Source: an uncultured Collinsella sp. (GTDB lineage Bacteria; Actinomycetota; Coriobacteriia; Coriobacteriales; Coriobacteriaceae). From it: a stretch of DNA of 6,326 bases. Shown here piece by piece: positions 5,388 through 6,326 of this stretch. Within the stretch, counting starts at the first letter, position 1, and each line of letters opens with the position of its first letter. The DNA lies in NCBI GenBank assembly GCA_902472315.1, contig CABRNM010000060.1:1-6326 (forward strand), read 5' to 3'. The position numbers were made by a program, and so were the translations under genes. A model generated the notes under the pieces. The model was given only the letters and a program-made list of their open reading frames with translations. It ran no database searches and was not told where the DNA came from.

Positions 5388-5415
5388 ACGCCGCTCGGGT
5401 CCCGGGCGGCGTTTT
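5388..5415 (+). terminator. Intrinsic terminator after the winged-helix gene
   Basis: ACGCCGCTCGG (5388-5398) pairs with CCGGGCGGCGT (5402-5412), 11 bp with one T-G wobble and a 3-nt loop. It runs directly into TTTT (5412-5415). It separates the regulator gene from pyrG. Confidence 0.85.
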
Positions 5416-5479
5416 GTTTCGAGATGGAGAAATGCAAGCACTTTGGTGAAAAATGGCGAACTGCTTCTTTCTCGAGTAT

Positions 5480-5485
5480 TACAAT
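5480..5485 (+). promoter_or_regulatory. Likely -10 box for pyrG
   Basis: TACAAT (5480-5485) lies in an AT-rich stretch after the terminator. The -35 position at 17-18 bp (GCGAAC region, 5456-5461) is far from consensus. Transcription would begin around 5490-5493, in ACCC, giving a leader of about 50 nt. TAAGAT at 5495-5500 is a weaker alternative. Confidence 0.45.
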
Positions 5486-5490
5486 GAAGA

Positions 5491-5522
5491 CCCGTAAGAT
5501 GTGTATGGACAACTTCTACGGG
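5491..5522 (+). promoter_or_regulatory. Hairpin at the start of the pyrG leader
   Basis: CCCGTA (5491-5496) pairs with TACGGG (5517-5522), 6 bp that can be extended by two pairs with a bulge. The left arm coincides with the predicted transcription start, so the hairpin would exist only if the transcript starts at or before the C run. The right arm is followed by AAGCGCAGG, the only Shine-Dalgarno-like sequence before the pyrG ATG. A link to CTP level is inferred. Confidence 0.35.
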
Positions 5523-5540
5523 AAGCGCAGGTAATTCAAT

Positions 5541-6326
5541 ATGACTAAGCATGTGTTTGTGACCGGCGGCGTGGTTTCGTCTTTGGGCAAGGGCATTACC
5601 GCGGCATCGCTGGGCCGTTTGCTCAAGTCGCGCGGCTACAAGGTGACGATGCAGAAGGCCGACCCGTATCTGAACGTCGACCCCGGTACCATGAGCCCGT
5701 TCCAGCACGGTGAGGTCTTTGTGACCGAGGACGGCTACGAGTCCGATCTGGACCTGGGCCACTACGAGCGTTTTATTGACGAGAACCTGACCCGCGATTC
5801 TAACTTTACGACGGGCGCCATTTACAAGAGCCTGATTGCCCGCGAGCGTCGCGGTGACTTTTTGGGCGGTACCGTCCAGGTGATCCCGCATGTCACCAAT
5901 GCTATCAAGGACAAATTCCGCCGCATTGAGGAGCAGACTGGCTCCGACGTTGTCATTACCGAGCTGGGTGGCACGATCGGCGACATCGAGTCGCAGCCGT
6001 TCGTGGAGGCTATCCGCCAGTACCGCAAGGAGGCCGGTCCCGAGAACGTCTGCTACATCCACGTATCGCTCGTTCCCTATATCGCCGCCGCCCACGAGGT
6101 TAAGACCAAGCCCACGCAGCACTCCGTCAAGGAGCTGCGCAGCTTTGGTATCCAGCCCGACATTATTGTGCTGCGCTCCGATCACCATATTGACGATGCC
6201 ATTCGCGGCAAGATCGCAAGTTTCTGCGACGTCGACACCGACTGTGTCTTTACCAACGAGGACTGCGCGAGCATTTACGACGTGCCGCAGCTGCTCGCGG
6301 AGCAGGACTTTGACCTGCGCATTTGC
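5541..6326 (+). CDS. pyrG: CTP synthase, synthetase domain (3' end outside window)
   Basis: The first 262 residues are present, which is nearly the whole N-terminal amidoligase domain; the C-terminal glutaminase domain lies beyond the window. The protein makes CTP from UTP, ATP and glutamine-derived ammonia, the last step of pyrimidine nucleotide synthesis. It begins MTKHVFVTGGVVSSLGKGI, with the P-loop at about 9-19. KADPYLNVDPGTMSPFQHGE (39-58) follows, then DLDLGHYERF (69-78) and ELGGTIGDIES (141-151), with the likely Mg-binding acids at D71 and E141. KTKPTQHSVKELRS (188-201) binds UTP and phosphate in known enzymes. The start matches the family. The Shine-Dalgarno site is weak (AGG at 5529-5531, 9 nt away). 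No stop or frameshift is seen. Confidence 0.96.
   Translation, partial: MTKHVFVTGGVVSSLGKGITAASLGRLLKSRGYKVTMQKADPYLNVDPGTMSPFQHGEVFVTEDGYESDLDLGHYERFIDENLTRDSNFTTGAIYKSLIARERRGDFLGGTVQVIPHVTNAIKDKFRRIEEQTGSDVVITELGGTIGDIESQPFVEAIRQYRKEAGPENVCYIHVSLVPYIAAAHEVKTKPTQHSVKELRSFGIQPDIIVLRSDHHIDDAIRGKIASFCDVDTDCVFTNEDCASIYDVPQLLAEQDFDLRIC

Noticed and set aside
5013..6188. Long minus-strand open frame (391 codons) opposite pyrG and the regulator gene
   Set aside because: It is codon-aligned with pyrG, which has unmistakable CTP synthase motifs. It crosses a terminator and a promoter region on the + strand and lacks a domain signature.
1..6326. CRISPR array, insertion sequence or phage genes
   Set aside because: No regularly spaced direct repeats, transposase or integrase motifs, or phage-like genes are visible on either strand.

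Overview
The window looks like chromosome from a GC-rich, Gram-positive, anaerobic actinobacterium. The strongest guess is a Coriobacteriia member close to Collinsella. This rests on C/G-ending codons in the arc genes, GAGG-type Shine-Dalgarno sites, a DcuC/YfcC-type carrier next to arginine deiminase genes, and a UPF0371 (DUF1846) protein. It is an impression from reading, not a database result. All credible genes lie on the + strand.

Positions 1-2922 carry an arginine deiminase (ADI) catabolic cluster. It holds the last 17 codons of arcA (arginine deiminase), complete arcB (catabolic ornithine carbamoyltransferase), and a 492-residue DcuC/YfcC-family carrier that is the likely arginine/ornithine exchanger (arcD-like). 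ArcA turns arginine into citrulline and ammonia, ArcB splits citrulline into ornithine and carbamoyl phosphate, and the carrier would trade ornithine for arginine. Carbamate kinase (arcC), the ATP-yielding step, is not in the window. Hairpins lie in both gaps between the genes, and a structured 3' tail after the carrier ends in a strong intrinsic terminator.

Positions 2923-3289 form the largest gene-free stretch. It contains a perfect 12-bp inverted repeat, several other hairpins, a strongly G+T-rich tract, and a canonical G-quadruplex motif that runs almost into a TATAAT -10 box.

Positions 3290-4838 hold a UPF0371/DUF1846 protein of unknown function, full length, with its own promoter and terminator. 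Positions 4839-5415 hold a small winged-helix DNA-binding protein. It is preceded by a structured leader and a possible 23-residue Cys-rich upstream ORF whose stop codon overlaps its Shine-Dalgarno site. Positions 5416-6326 hold the promoter region and the first 262 codons of pyrG (CTP synthase), which runs off the window.

Most of the window is ordinary metabolism. The second-look material is in the non-coding DNA: the switch-like 3' tail of the carrier gene, the G-quadruplex at the DUF1846 promoter, the small upstream ORF, and a CCC-starting hairpin leader before pyrG. None of these amounts to a clearly new system from sequence alone.
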